DNA of 47,772 nt from Actinomycetota bacterium (GCA_016703525.1 JADJBW010000022.1:1-47772); one strand, 5' to 3'. Numbered from the stretch's first letter, positions 7,783-16,666 are shown. Translations and numbers: made by a program. The notes: generated by a model not told the origin, from the sequence alone.

Positions 7783-8934
7783 TCACGGAGCGGCCGTGAC
7801 GGTGACGCGGACGGGCGGAATGTCCACCAGGTAGAACGGGAAGATCCACGCCTGCGGGCGCACCAGATAGTCGCCGGCGGGCAGCGTGAGGTCGGCTCCC
7901 GGCTGCATCGACAACGTGTTGGCGCGGAACGGTATCGACACCGTGCCGCCGCGTTGGATGGTCGCGCTGAAGCCGGACGTGTAGGCGCACGGCCAGCCGC
8001 CTTCGGTGGACAGCTCGTCAAAGCTCCAGAGCTCCGCCACGGCCCCGCCGTTCCCCTCCCACGCCGACCACCCTGAGCCGTCCATCACGACCCGCTTCCC
8101 GTGGTCGACGCCCGCGAGGTCTTGGTTGACGACGTACTGGGTGTCGAGCGATGTGATCGGTTGGTTGGGTCGCGTCTCGCAGATGATCGGTTCGTTGCCC
8201 CAGACCGGAACGGGCTCGCGTCGGTTGTTGGTGATCACGATCGCTCCGGTGATGTCGGAGCCGCTCGCGACGCTCTGGTGATCGAGCACGACCGACGCGG
8301 TGATGCCGTCGGGCACGGCGTTCGCGAAGATCCACCTCGGGATGTCGGTAAGGCACGCCGTCGTCCCGCCCTCACCGTCGGACTCGAGTTGTTTCCTGCC
8401 GACATCGACGGTGACCAAGTCGGGGTAGCGGTCCAGGATTGTGCGGCCCACCTCGGCGCCCTTGCTCGAGCCGGGGAGAGACACGCGCACGTGGCGCGGG
8501 GTGGAGAGGGTCACACTCGATTGGATCGACAGGAGACGGTCGGTTCGCAGCAGCGCAACGATCTCGTTGGCAACGGCAGTCGCTTCGCTCGCGTCCACCA
8601 CGATCAGGTTCTCGGGGTGGATCGCGAGGATCTGCAGCACCGCCGTCATGTCGGTGACTCCACCGATCACACCGACTTCGGTCTTGGCGCCCGTGTCGGA
8701 GGGGACCAACCGGATCGAGGCGATCCGCGTCCAAATCGCCGTGTCGCCGAGGGACTGAACCGATTGCGCCGTTTGCAGAGCGGTCGGCAGCTGGCCGTCT
8801 TCGATCGGCCCCCACCAGCCGGGCGGCCAGGTCGGCGGATCGTTGACGTCGACGCGGCGCGCGCAACCGCCAGTCACCTCCGGGGATCGGAAGGCACGCC
8901 CGCGCCAACGCCGACGCGCACGGGGCCGCAGCAA
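7783..8934 (-). CDS. Unrecognised, probably exported protein with a beta-rich C-terminus
   Basis: Up to 383 residues. After a poorly conserved N-terminal stretch the sequence GGCARRVDVNDPPTWPPGWWG looks like the junction after a lipobox cysteine, but no hydrophobic core precedes it in this frame. A frame error just upstream (8900-8960) or a wrong start is possible. The middle (VGVIGGVTDMTAVLQILAIHPENLIVVDAS) is alpha/beta. The C-terminal 180 residues alternate strands and loops (ITGAIVITNNRREPVPVWG, SIPFRANT, LPAGDYLVRPQAW), as in immunoglobulin-like or other beta-sandwich extracellular domains. No family recognised. It runs convergently with the SDR and is not coupled to the sulfatase. Confidence 0.55.
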   Translation of the reverse strand: MLRPRARRRWRGRAFRSPEVTGGCARRVDVNDPPTWPPGWWGPIEDGQLPTALQTAQSVQSLGDTAIWTRIASIRLVPSDTGAKTEVGVIGGVTDMTAVLQILAIHPENLIVVDASEATAVANEIVALLRTDRLLSIQSSVTLSTPRHVRVSLPGSSKGAEVGRTILDRYPDLVTVDVGRKQLESDGEGGTTACLTDIPRWIFANAVPDGITASVVLDHQSVASGSDITGAIVITNNRREPVPVWGNEPIICETRPNQPITSLDTQYVVNQDLAGVDHGKRVVMDGSGWSAWEGNGGAVAELWSFDELSTEGGWPCAYTSGFSATIQRGGTVSIPFRANTLSMQPGADLTLPAGDYLVRPQAWIFPFYLVDIPPVRVTVTAAP

Positions 8935-8976
8935 GTCGCCAGGCCCCCCGTCGGGCTGGCTACCGCCCGATCGCGA

Positions 8977-11269
8977 TCAGCGTCCGTGCGGATCTCGGGC
9001 GCTCCAACCGTCGCTAGCATCGCGATGATGTCGATCGTGGTCGATCCTGGGCAGGCCCTCGACGTCGATGTCGACCCGGTGCAGCGCGTGGCTGAAGGCG
9101 AACCGGCCGCGGTAGTCGTCGGCCGCCGGCGACAGGTCGGGGGACCACCCGGCGGTCAGGCCAGCGCCGGTGAGCGAGAATCGGCTCCAAACGGTGCGGC
9201 GCACCTCACCCAGCGCGACGGTTCGCCCGTCGACCGCGAGGCGCGCCGCAGGCGGCTCGAACGCGAACTCCAGGGTGTGCTCACCGGGCGCGAGGGTCCC
9301 GATCTCACCCGCCACTCGATACAGCCGCCAGCCGGCCAGGTTGTGCACGTACACCAGGTGGCCGCCACGCAACACATGGAACGACCAGCCGCCGAGCACC
9401 GAACCCTGCACCGCGAGCACCCCCTCGACCGGCGGCCCGTCGCGGTGCACCGTGACGTGCGCGGTGATCCGATGCGCTCGTGCGCGCACGTTCACCGCCA
9501 CCGACTCGGGCACGGGCGCGCGGTCGGGCCAGTACGTGTAGCGGGAGCGGGGCGCCACCGTCGGCTCGCGGCCGAAAACCAACTCCGAGAACGGTCGATT
9601 GTCGAGTGGGAGCACGCGGTTCCGCTCGGCCTCGGACCACCACAGCCCGATGAGCGTCTGCAGCAGATCGGGCCGCTCCGCCGCCCGGTCGATGCACTCC
9701 GACGGGTCGGCGCGCAGGTCGTACAACTCCCACGGCGCGATGTCGAGCCCGGGCTCATCGACCTGGATGGGGTGATAGGTGACGGCCTTCCATCCCTCGC
9801 GGTAGATCGCCCGGCACCCCAGCATCTCGAAGTACTGCGTGGAGCGCACCTCCGGCGCGTCCCGGTCTGCGAACGTCGGCGCGAAACTCACGCCGTCGAG
9901 GGGTTCCTGCGCAACACCGGCGACCGTCGAGGGCGGTGCCACACCGACCAACTCCAGCAACGTGGGTGCCACGTCGATCGCGTGGACGAACTGCCGTCGC
10001 ACGTCGCCGCGTGCGGCGATCCCCGCGGGCCACGACACGATCAGCGGATCGGCCACGCCGCCCTCGTGGGTCTCGCGTTTCCAGCGCCGGAACGGCGTGT
10101 TCCCAGCGACGGTCCAGCCCCAGGGATAGTTGTTGTGCAGCAGCGGCCCGCCGATGTCATCGACCGTTCGGCCGCCTCGTCGATGGTCGACGGCAGCGCG
10201 TTCCACACACGGCCGTCGTTCAGCGATCCGACCGGACCGCCTTCGGACGACGCTCCGTTGTCCGACAGCACGACGACCACCGTGTTGTCGAGTTCGCCCA
10301 GCAGTTCGAGCCGATGGATCAGTCGTCCGAGTTCGTGGTCGGCATGCGACAGGAACGCCGCGAACGCCTCCATGTAGCGCGCGTACACGCGTCGCTCGGT
10401 GTCGCTCAGATCGGACCAGGCGGGCACCGTGTCGGGGCGTTCCGACAGCTGCGTGTGTTCGGGGAGCAGGCCCTCGGCCTTCTGGCGTGCCAGCGCGTCG
10501 ACCCGCCACTCGTCCCAGCCGCGGTCGAAGCGCCCGCGGTACCGCTCGCGCCACTCGGGCGGCGACTGGTGCGGCGAGTGACATGCGCCGAGCGCCAGAT
10601 ACAGGAACCACGGCTTGTCCACGTCGACGTTGCGCAGATCCTCCAGGTACTCGATGGATCGGTCGATGAGATCGGTCGTGAGGTGATAGCCGTCCTCCAC
10701 GCCGGCCGGCGGCTCCACGTGGTGGCTGTCGTGGATGAGCGCCGGTACGAACTGGTGCGTCTCCCCGAGAAGAACCCGTACCAGCGCTCGAACCCCTTCG
10801 AGAGCGGCCAGCGGTCGCGGCGGGCCCCCATGTGCTCCTCGTCTTCGGGGGTCAGGTGCCATTTGCCGACCGCGTACGCCGCATACCCGTGGGGGGTCAG
10901 CATGGCGGGCAACATCGCGCACGACGCGGGGATGCGCGCGTCGTAGCCGGGAAAGCCGGTCGCCAGATCGACGATTCGCCCCATGCCGACCCGATGGTGG
11001 TTTCGTCCTGTGAGCACCGCCGCCCGGGTCGGCGAGCAGAGGGCCGTCGTGTGGAAGTTGGCGTAGCGCAATCCCGTCGCCGCGAGCCCGTCGATGGTCG
11101 GCGTGTCGATGTCGGAGCCGAAGCAGCCGAGCTGCGCATACCCGACGTCGTCGAGCACCACGAGCAGAACGTTCGGAGCACCCGTCGGAGGCGTGGGGTC
11201 CGGGGACCACCACGGTTCGGACTCCCAGTGGTAGCGACCGATCCGACCCTCCCGTTCGCTCGGCTCCAC
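8977..11269 (-). CDS. Arylsulfatase (AtsA-like), two single-base frame breaks
   Basis: About 763 residues when the frames are joined. It opens NVLLVVLDDVGYAQLGCFGS (metal-binding Asp pair) and has the Cys-type sulfatase signature CSPTR, whose Cys is converted to formylglycine, then GKWHL. Later blocks are LYLALGACHSPHQSPPEWR, VVVLSDNG (metal ligands Asp-Asn) and HEGGVADPLIVSWP. The last 180 residues form the beta-rich domain typical of mycobacterial-type AtsA. One G is missing at the C run 10763-10766 and one at 10164-10165; restoring both gives one continuous reading. No signal peptide, so cytoplasmic desulfation of an imported organosulfate is likely. It shares a divergent promoter and operator (11286-11299) with the SDR at 11329. 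Confidence 0.88.
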
Positions 11270-11285
11270 GACACCGTCCCAATGT

Positions 11286-11299
11286 TGACGCCGGTGTCA
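11286..11299. promoter_or_regulatory. Regulon operator site 1 (sulfatase / SDR)
   Basis: TGACGC-CG-GTGTCA, one mismatch from a perfect inverted repeat. It lies 16 bp upstream of the sulfatase start and 29 bp upstream of the SDR start. TACGGT at 11315-11320 could be the -10 element for the SDR (8 nt before ATG 11329). The same 14-bp pattern occurs at five more promoters in this window. Confidence 0.65.
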
Positions 11300-11328
11300 G
11301 ATTATCGGTGCCGCTACGGTGAGGACCG

Positions 11329-12138
11329 ATGGACCTCGGGCTCAACGGGCGGGTGGCGATCGTCACGGGGGCGAGCCGCGGCATCGGTGCGGCCACGACC
11401 ACGGCGCTGCGGCGCGAGGGGTGCGAGGTGCTCGCCGTTGCGCGCGGCGCCGAGGCGCTGCAGGCGATCTCGGGCGCGTTCGGACCAGAGGAAGACCACC
11501 GCGAGCCGCTCGGCCGCGTCGTGCCGTTCGCTGCCGACGTGACCGCGCCCGACGGGCCGACGTCGATCATCGCCGCATGCATCGAGGCCTTCGGTCGCGT
11601 CGATGTGCTGGTGAACAACGCCGGCGGCGCCGAGCCCCGCCGCCTCGACGGACTCGACGACGAGGCCTGGCGGGCCGCGTTCGAGCTGAACTTCTTCGCC
11701 GCTGTGCGCATGTCGGCCGCGGTGCTGCCGGAGATGCGGGCGAGGCGATGGGGTCGATTCGTGCACGTCGCATCGGTGAGCGGTCGCGAACCCGACCCGC
11801 TCTTCGCTCCGTATTCCGCGGCGAAGGCAGCGATGCTCAACTATTCGACCTCGCTGTCGCAGGCGTACGCGGCCGACGGGGTCCTGAGCTCGTGCGTGGT
11901 GCCGGGCGTGACCCTCACCGAGCTGGTGGCCGACAACGCCTCGGCCGCGTCGGCTCGGCTCGGATCGTCGCCCGACGAGGTGATGGCCACCATGCTGCAG
12001 CGTCACCGCGTTGCCGCGGGCAGATTCGGCGAGGTCGATGAGGTCGCCGCGGCCATCGTGTTCCTCGCGAGCGAGCGGGCGTCGTGGATCACCGGGGCGA
12101 CGCTCGAGGTCGACGGGGGCACGCTGCGGTCGGTGTGA
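11329..12138 (+). CDS. Short-chain dehydrogenase/reductase (3-oxoacyl-reductase-like)
   Basis: A protein of 269 residues, intact. VTGASRGIG binds the nucleotide. FAADVTAPDG, VNNAGGAEP and LNFFAAVRMSAAVLPEM are typical of FabG-like SDRs. The catalytic Ser is in HVASVSGRE and the Tyr/Lys in YSAAK. The tail GEVDEVAAAIVFLASERASW plus ITGATLEVDGG is the standard C-terminal block. It shares operator site 1 with the divergent sulfatase, so oxidation of the alcohol released by desulfation is an attractive but unproven role. The gene stops at 12138, followed by repeat-rich DNA. Confidence 0.88.
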   Translation: MDLGLNGRVAIVTGASRGIGAATTTALRREGCEVLAVARGAEALQAISGAFGPEEDHREPLGRVVPFAADVTAPDGPTSIIAACIEAFGRVDVLVNNAGGAEPRRLDGLDDEAWRAAFELNFFAAVRMSAAVLPEMRARRWGRFVHVASVSGREPDPLFAPYSAAKAAMLNYSTSLSQAYAADGVLSSCVVPGVTLTELVADNASAASARLGSSPDEVMATMLQRHRVAAGRFGEVDEVAAAIVFLASERASWITGATLEVDGGTLRSV

Positions 12139-12164
12139 CGGGCCGTCTGCCCCACCGCGCCTGG

Positions 12165-12269
12165 GCCGGTGCTGCGGGCGCGACCGGTGCTGCGGGCGCT
12201 GCCGGGTGCGACCGGCCCCGGGCGGTGCGGCGCGGTCAGTGGGTCAGCGCGGTCAGTGGGTCAGCGCGG
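12165..12269. repeat. Two short tandem repeats between convergent genes
   Basis: CCGGTGCTGCGGGCG occurs at 12166-12180 and again at 12184-12198. A 17-bp unit GCGCGGTCAGTGGGTCA occurs at 12230-12246 and 12247-12263, followed by a partial third. The second set overlaps the desaturase stop codon (12261-12263), and each unit offers extra TGA stops on the minus strand. It lies where two convergent transcripts end; it is G+C-rich but forms no classical stem followed by T residues. Confidence 0.5.
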
Positions 12270-13448
12270 CAGCCAGAGGCGAAGCACCCGGCGCACCACC
12301 CGACCGAACTGCGTGGCGAGCGAGCCGGTGTTGTAGTCGATTCCGTGCCCGTCGCAGATCTCGCGGACGCGGGGCGCGATCTCGCGGTACCGCCTCGACG
12401 GCACGTCCGGAAAGAGGTGGTGTTCGATCTGATGCGAGAGGTTGCCCGCGAGTAGGTGGAGCAGCGGACCACCCTCGAAGTTCGCGGACCCCTGGATCTG
12501 GCGCAGGTACCACTCGCCGTCGGTCTCGTTCTCGGCGTCCGCCGCATCGGTGAAGTGGGTGCCATCGGGGAAGTGGCCGCAGAAGATGACCGTGAACGCC
12601 CACACGTTTCGCACGATGTTGGCCACGGCCGCGCCGCCGGCGCTCGCCGCGACACCGGCCGGCCCGAAGGGGAGGCTCAGGAGCGGGAAGGCCACGTAGT
12701 CCTTGACCGCCTGGCGGCGGATCTTGGCAACGACCGACTTCGCCTTCGCCGCGATGTTCTCGGGGCGTGATGCGGGGTCGTCGTCGGCGAGGTTGATGCA
12801 ACGCAGGTCGTTGTCGACATCGTGGAACGCCACGCCATACTCGAAGAGCGTGGCCAACGCCACGAACGCCAGCGGCTGCGCGGCGAACTTCGCAGACCAC
12901 GGCTGATCGGGGTCGACGCGCAGCAGGCCGTAGCCGATGTCGCCGTCGCGGCCGCGCACGTTGGTCCACTGGTGGTGGACCTCGTTGTGGCTCCGCTGCC
13001 ACTGATCGGCCGGGCACACGTTGTCCCAGTCCCAGTCGCGCGAGTTGATGTCGGGATCGCCCAGCCAGTCCCACTGTCCGTGCAGCACGTTGTGGCCGAT
13101 CTCCATGTTCTCGAGGATCTTCGCCAGCGACAGCGCGCCGACGCCCGCGATCCATGCCGGCGGTGCGACGCCAGCCCAGAGCAGCGCTCGCCCGGCGAGT
13201 TCGAGGCGGCGTTGGATCATCACGAGGCGCCGGATGTAGCGCTCGTCGTCGGGGCCGAGCGAGGCGAGCACCTCGGCGCGGACCCGGTCGAGCTCATCGG
13301 CGAGCCGATCGACATCGACGCCGTTACGCACGTTGGGGATCGCGGCCGCGTCGATCGGTCGGGCACCTGGTTCCGGCGGGTTGCGCGTCGCCTCGGCGGG
13401 CGGTGGCGGGGCGGAGGGGGAGACGTGGGGATGGTCAAGGACAGGCAT
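12261..13448 (-). CDS. Membrane fatty-acid / acyl-CoA desaturase (DesA3-like)
   Basis: A protein of 395 residues with the three histidine boxes of diiron acyl desaturases: HNVLH (about residue 119), HNEVHH (about residue 154) and HQIEHH (about residue 340). Hydrophobic segments around residues 88-110, 195-210 and 262-290 would span the membrane. The first 60 residues are Pro/Ala-rich. It should introduce a cis double bond into a long-chain acyl group using electrons from the [2Fe-2S] protein encoded directly upstream. In mycobacteria DesA3 works with an oxidoreductase encoded beside it, and this locus has the same logic with a reduced partner. The likely regulator is the divergent MerR-family gene. 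Confidence 0.88.
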   Translation of the reverse strand: MPVLDHPHVSPSAPPPPAEATRNPPEPGARPIDAAAIPNVRNGVDVDRLADELDRVRAEVLASLGPDDERYIRRLVMIQRRLELAGRALLWAGVAPPAWIAGVGALSLAKILENMEIGHNVLHGQWDWLGDPDINSRDWDWDNVCPADQWQRSHNEVHHQWTNVRGRDGDIGYGLLRVDPDQPWSAKFAAQPLAFVALATLFEYGVAFHDVDNDLRCINLADDDPASRPENIAAKAKSVVAKIRRQAVKDYVAFPLLSLPFGPAGVAASAGGAAVANIVRNVWAFTVIFCGHFPDGTHFTDAADAENETDGEWYLRQIQGSANFEGGPLLHLLAGNLSHQIEHHLFPDVPSRRYREIAPRVREICDGHGIDYNTGSLATQFGRVVRRVLRLWLPR

Positions 13449-13593
13449 GGGTGCCTCCTGGTGGGGTGGGTGCTCGAAGCGGTCGCTGGTTCGACCGGGT
13501 GCCGGGTTGAACCGGTGGGCGTTGACGCGGGTACTGGTACGAGCGGGATCGGTGGGCGTTGGTGCGGGAAGGGCTCGCGGCGGGGGCGCCGTG

Positions 13594-14079
13594 TCAGAGG
13601 TCGATCGTGATGTCGCCGGCGGGGGCGACCACGCAGATCTGCACGAGGCGCTCGGCGCCGCCCGCAGCGACGGTGACGCTGCGCCCGTCGCGGGTGTCGA
13701 GCACCGTGCCGGCCGTCATGGCGACGGCGCAGCGATGGCACACACCGCGCCGGCACCCCACCCGAGGCCGCAGATCCTGACGTTCCGCCGCGGCGAGCAC
13801 GGTCTCGCCGTCGGCGGCGTCGAGACGACGGCGAGCGGCCGAGGCCGTGATCGTGCCGGCGAGTTCGGCGACAGCCGCGCCGAGCGGCGCGAGCGCGGTT
13901 GTCGCGGCTGGCGGTGCTGGCGCGGCTGGCGCTGCTGGCGGTGTCGCCGGTGCTGGGACTCCGGTGAGGGGGACCCGTGTCGCGCCGCGATCGCCGCGCC
14001 GCGACGGGAACGCCGCGGCGACGAACCGGTCGGCGCGCGCTGGCGTGGTGAACACATCGAGAATCCGAAGCCATTCCAT
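13594..14079 (-). CDS. [2Fe-2S] ferredoxin with the N-terminal stub of a ferredoxin reductase
   Basis: A protein of 161 residues starting MEWLRILDVFTTPARADRF. The C-terminal half is a plant-type ferredoxin: VGCRRGVCHRCAV gives the C-x4-C-x2-C ligands (about residues 107-116) and the fourth Cys is in VQICVV. The first 25 residues match the start of the FAD/NAD(P)-ferredoxin fusion reductases that partner DesA3-type desaturases. The roughly 200-residue flavin and nicotinamide domains are missing, replaced by a 30-residue Ala/Pro linker (about residues 45-75). It is probably the electron donor to the desaturase, needing an unlinked reductase. ATG 14079 is preferred to GTG 14091, which falls inside the regulatory palindrome. 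145 bp separate it from the desaturase. Confidence 0.8.
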   Translation of the reverse strand: MEWLRILDVFTTPARADRFVAAAFPSRRGDRGATRVPLTGVPAPATPPAAPAAPAPPAATTALAPLGAAVAELAGTITASAARRRLDAADGETVLAAAERQDLRPRVGCRRGVCHRCAVAMTAGTVLDTRDGRSVTVAAGGAERLVQICVVAPAGDITIDL

Positions 14080-14081
14080 GA

Positions 14082-14138
14082 CAGTGAACACTGACAGTGT
14101 CAGTGGCGACTGTCAATAGATGGTGGCAGTGAACACTG
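14082..14138. promoter_or_regulatory. Nested inverted repeats, likely MerR-family operator
   Basis: CAGTGAACACTG occurs at 14082-14093 and again at 14127-14138. Overlapping the first is the perfect 17-bp palindrome CACTGACAGTGTCAGTG at 14089-14105. TGACAGT at 14080-14086 and ACTGTCA at 14109-14115 form an outer inverted pair. The array fills the gap between the ferredoxin (start 14079) and the divergent regulator (start 14172), so one repressor or activator could control both directions. Confidence 0.6.
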
Positions 14139-14171
14139 TCACGTTTGTCGGTGGTGTGCGATGCTGTGGCC

Positions 14172-14981
14172 GTGACCCGCCGTGCCGAAACCCCCGCCGA
14201 ATCGAGCCCTTCGGGTGAGCCCCAGCCGGCCGTTGCGGCCGAGCCGGTCGCCGCGGCCGACGCCGAGGTCGGCCTGAGCCTTGAGGGGTTGGCCGCTCAA
14301 TCGGGCGTGGTGGGCCGCACGATCCGCTTCTACCAATCGGAACGGCTCCTTCCGAAACCCCGTCGCGACGCCCGCGACGGCCGGGTCGCCCGATACGGCC
14401 CCGAGCACGTGGAGCGCCTCCGACTGATCGGTGAGTTGCGAGATCGTGGGCTCAAGCTGCCCGCGATCCGCCACCTGATCGAGGAGGGCGACGCGTCCGA
14501 AAGCGTTGCCCGGTGGCTTGGGCTCGACGACACGTTGCGCGGCGCATGGACCGACACCCCGCCCCGGCTGTTCACCGCGAATGAGCTCGCGGAGTTGCTC
14601 GCCGATGCGCCACCCGGCACCCGAGGCGTACTGGAGGAGGCCGGGCTACTCGTGCGTCAGGGCCGTGCGTGGTTGGCGCCCAACCCGGCGCTGCTCGAGG
14701 TCGGCGTGGCGATCATCGGCGGCGGCGTGGAGCCCGAGTTGGTCATCGATGCGGGCACCATCCTGCATCGCCACCTCGCCAAGGCCGCCGCCGAACTGGT
14801 CGACATGTTCCTGAAGTCGCAGGAACGCGAGGACGACGGGGTCGACCTCGACAAGCTCATCCGAGCGCTTCGGCCCGTGGTGGGCGACGCGGCGTCGATC
14901 ATCTTCCGCAGCGAGATCGAGCGCAGTGTCGGTGGTGTTCTCGCCAAGCCGAAGCGCCTCCCGACGGTCCGAAAGCGCTAG
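14172..14981 (+). CDS. MerR-family transcriptional regulator
   Basis: About 269 residues. After a Pro/Ala/Glu-rich N-terminus the winged helix-turn-helix begins at LSLEGLAAQSGVVGRTIRFYQSE (about residue 37). The wing ARDGRVARYGPEHVERLRLI and helix ELRDRGLKLPAIRHLIEEG are characteristic of MerR proteins. No cysteine pair for metal sensing is seen. The long C-terminal part (about 150 residues) with ELAELLADAP and VIDAGTILHRHLAKAAAELVDMF may bind an effector or oligomerise. Divergent from the ferredoxin-desaturase pair across the inverted repeats at 14082-14138, so lipid-desaturation control is likely. GTG 14172 is chosen as start; earlier in-frame GTG codons at 14151 and 14154 cannot be excluded. 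Confidence 0.85.
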   Translation: MTRRAETPAESSPSGEPQPAVAAEPVAAADAEVGLSLEGLAAQSGVVGRTIRFYQSERLLPKPRRDARDGRVARYGPEHVERLRLIGELRDRGLKLPAIRHLIEEGDASESVARWLGLDDTLRGAWTDTPPRLFTANELAELLADAPPGTRGVLEEAGLLVRQGRAWLAPNPALLEVGVAIIGGGVEPELVIDAGTILHRHLAKAAAELVDMFLKSQEREDDGVDLDKLIRALRPVVGDAASIIFRSEIERSVGGVLAKPKRLPTVRKR

Positions 14982-15024
14982 CGGCGAGGCGTGCGGCGAA
15001 CGGCCCGAGGCGGTCGATAGTGGG

Positions 15025-15054
15025 TTGACACGCGAACGCACGTTCGTCTACGGT
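15025..15054 (+). promoter_or_regulatory. Promoter with an overlapping LexA (SOS) box
   Basis: TTGACA (15025-15030) and TACGGT (15049-15054) are separated by 18 nt, forming a good vegetative promoter. Between them CGAACGCACGTTCG (15033-15046) is a perfect match to the CGAAC-N4-GTTCG SOS box of actinobacterial and Gram-positive LexA. The GTG start at 15062 follows the -10 by 7 nt, so the transcript should be leaderless. LexA binding would block the polymerase directly. Confidence 0.75.
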
Positions 15055-15061
15055 TGGCGTC

Positions 15062-16649
15062 GTGACATCGAATGTCGTCGGGCCCGAACGTGTGGAGTCG
15101 CTGCGGCGCCGACGCGCGCTCGACGAGCGTGTCGGCCTCCTCGCATCACAGATCCACGCGCTCGAAGCAGAACTCGCAGGAGTGCTGGGTGAGTTCGATG
15201 AGGCGCAGGGTTGGCAGGGTGGGGGATACCGGTCGTACGCGCATTGGGTTTCGGTGCGGACGAAGTTCGCGCTTCGCGACGCCCAGAGGCTCGTGAGCGT
15301 TGCCCAGCGAGTCGAGTCGCTGCCCACGCTGATGGCCGACGCGCGATCGGGGCAGGTGTCGCTGGGGGTTCTGGCCTCCGCGGCGCGCGTGGTGACGCCC
15401 GAGAACGAGGCCCGGGTGGCCGAGGTCGTTCGGGTGTGCACGCCCACCCAGGCCCAACGTGTCCTCGGCACCTATCGGGCGGTGCGGGATCATCCTGGCG
15501 AGACCGAGGACCCCGTCGACGAACGCGATGCCGATCTCTGGTGGCGCAACTGGATCGATGACCGCGGCCGCTATCGGCTCGACGGCGCGCTCGATCGGAT
15601 CACGGGCGAACTCCTGGAACAGGCGCGAATGGCGGCCGAGGCCGAACTCGAACGCGACCTCGCGGGTTCGGGTCCGGACGCTGGTTCGGGTCCGGACGCG
15701 GGAGCGGGCGCGGAACCGGCACGCGATGCGGCGGCCACCCCTGGCGCCGGTACACCTGATGACGGTGCGCACGGCAGTGGTGCGCCCGGTGTTGGCGCGC
15801 CACGCGGTGGCGCCGCCCTTGGGAACCCGGCTGCGCCGCGCCGTCCGAGCGTGGCGGAGGTGATCGCAGCGATGGCCTCGGCGATGCTGGAGCACGCATC
15901 GAGCGCGGGTGTACGCGATCGCGGCGGCGAACGCTTCGGCGTGCAGGTGGTCGTCGACATCGAGACCCTGGCTGCGGCGCTGGGCCTCGACCTCGACCGC
16001 AATCGACCGGTGCGGATCGGGGCGCGTGCCTACCTGCCGCGAACCGGAGCGTTCGTGAGTGACGCCGAGCTGGTCCGCATGGTCTGCGAGGGCACGGTCC
16101 AACTCCTCATCGACGACGAAGGGCAGCCGCTGTGGCTCGGTGCCGAGACGCGGCTCTTCAGCCGCCAGCAACGCCGCGCACTTCGCCATCGGGCGGGCGG
16201 AGGGGCCGCGTGCTGCGAGTTCCCGGGATGCCCAGCAACGCGGTTCATCGAGGCGCATCACATCATCAAATCGTGTGACGGCGGCCCGACCGATCTCGAC
16301 AACGGGGCGATGCTGTGCGCGTTCCATCACCGCGAGCTCCACCGCCGTGGCTGGCGCATCGAGGTACGTGGCGCGCAGCTCACGTTCTACGACGGCGCGC
16401 GGTGCCTCGGTTCGAGCGGCACTCCGCGTCGCGGCCGGGGCGGACCGCGGCGTCGGGGTAGATCGTGGCGCCGGGGTAGATCGTGGCGTCGGACCCGTTG
16501 CGGACATGTCGGTGCTGCCGTTCCAATCGCGGCCGCCCGATCCACCGCCCGGGATCGCCCCCGATTCATGCTGTTCCGGCGGCGGCGGCGAGCCGCTGAC
16601 CCGTTGGGGTCTCGATGTGCTGCTCCAACACCTGCTCGAGGCGGCGTAG
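15062..16649 (+). CDS. DUF222 / HNH endonuclease-domain protein (13E12 repeat family), 3' frame break
   Basis: Residues about 1-180 form the helical DUF222 region (YRSYAHWVSVRT, RDAQRLVSVAQRVESLP, SLGVLASAARVVTPENEARV). A Gly/Pro/Ala/Asp linker follows, containing an 18-bp tandem duplication (15665-15700). The C-terminal HNH nuclease has CCEFPGCPATRFIEAHHIIK then LDNGAMLCAFHHRELH, with two Cys and several His suited to zinc and metal binding. In the starting frame translation would run to 16780 through arginine-rich junk. Shifting frame between 16390 and 16440 gives a natural ending PLTRWGLDVLLQHLLEAA at 16649. Mycobacterial 13E12 genes are known LexA targets, matching the SOS box here. Its cellular role is not established. 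Confidence 0.82.
16452..16487. repeat. 18-bp tandem duplication near the end of the HNH gene
   Basis: GTCGGGGTAGATCGTGGC (16452-16469) is followed by GCCGGGGTAGATCGTGGC (16470-16487). In the frame I consider real it encodes the repeated VDRGVG/VDRGAG segment before the C-terminal helix. Confidence 0.5.
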
Positions 16650-16666
16650 CCGCCTCGGCGCGCGCC

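Noticed and set aside
8101..10377. A 758-codon plus-strand open frame across the hypothetical gene and sulfatase
   Set aside because: It is composed of Arg/His/Gln-rich low-information sequence and crosses two genes on the other strand; a shadow frame.
10041..11269. Programmed frameshifting in the sulfatase and other genes
   Set aside because: No slippery heptamer with a downstream pseudoknot was seen. Breaks occur in unrelated families, often several per gene and mainly in G/C runs, which fits sequence error.
12165..12269. Possible CRISPR-like or satellite array
   Set aside because: Only two or three units of 15-17 bp without unique spacers; simple tandem duplications.
13449..13593. Small gene or riboswitch between desaturase and ferredoxin
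   Set aside because: The 145 bp contain a degenerate direct repeat (CGGTGGGCGTTG twice) but no conserved RNA fold or credible coding frame that I can recognise.
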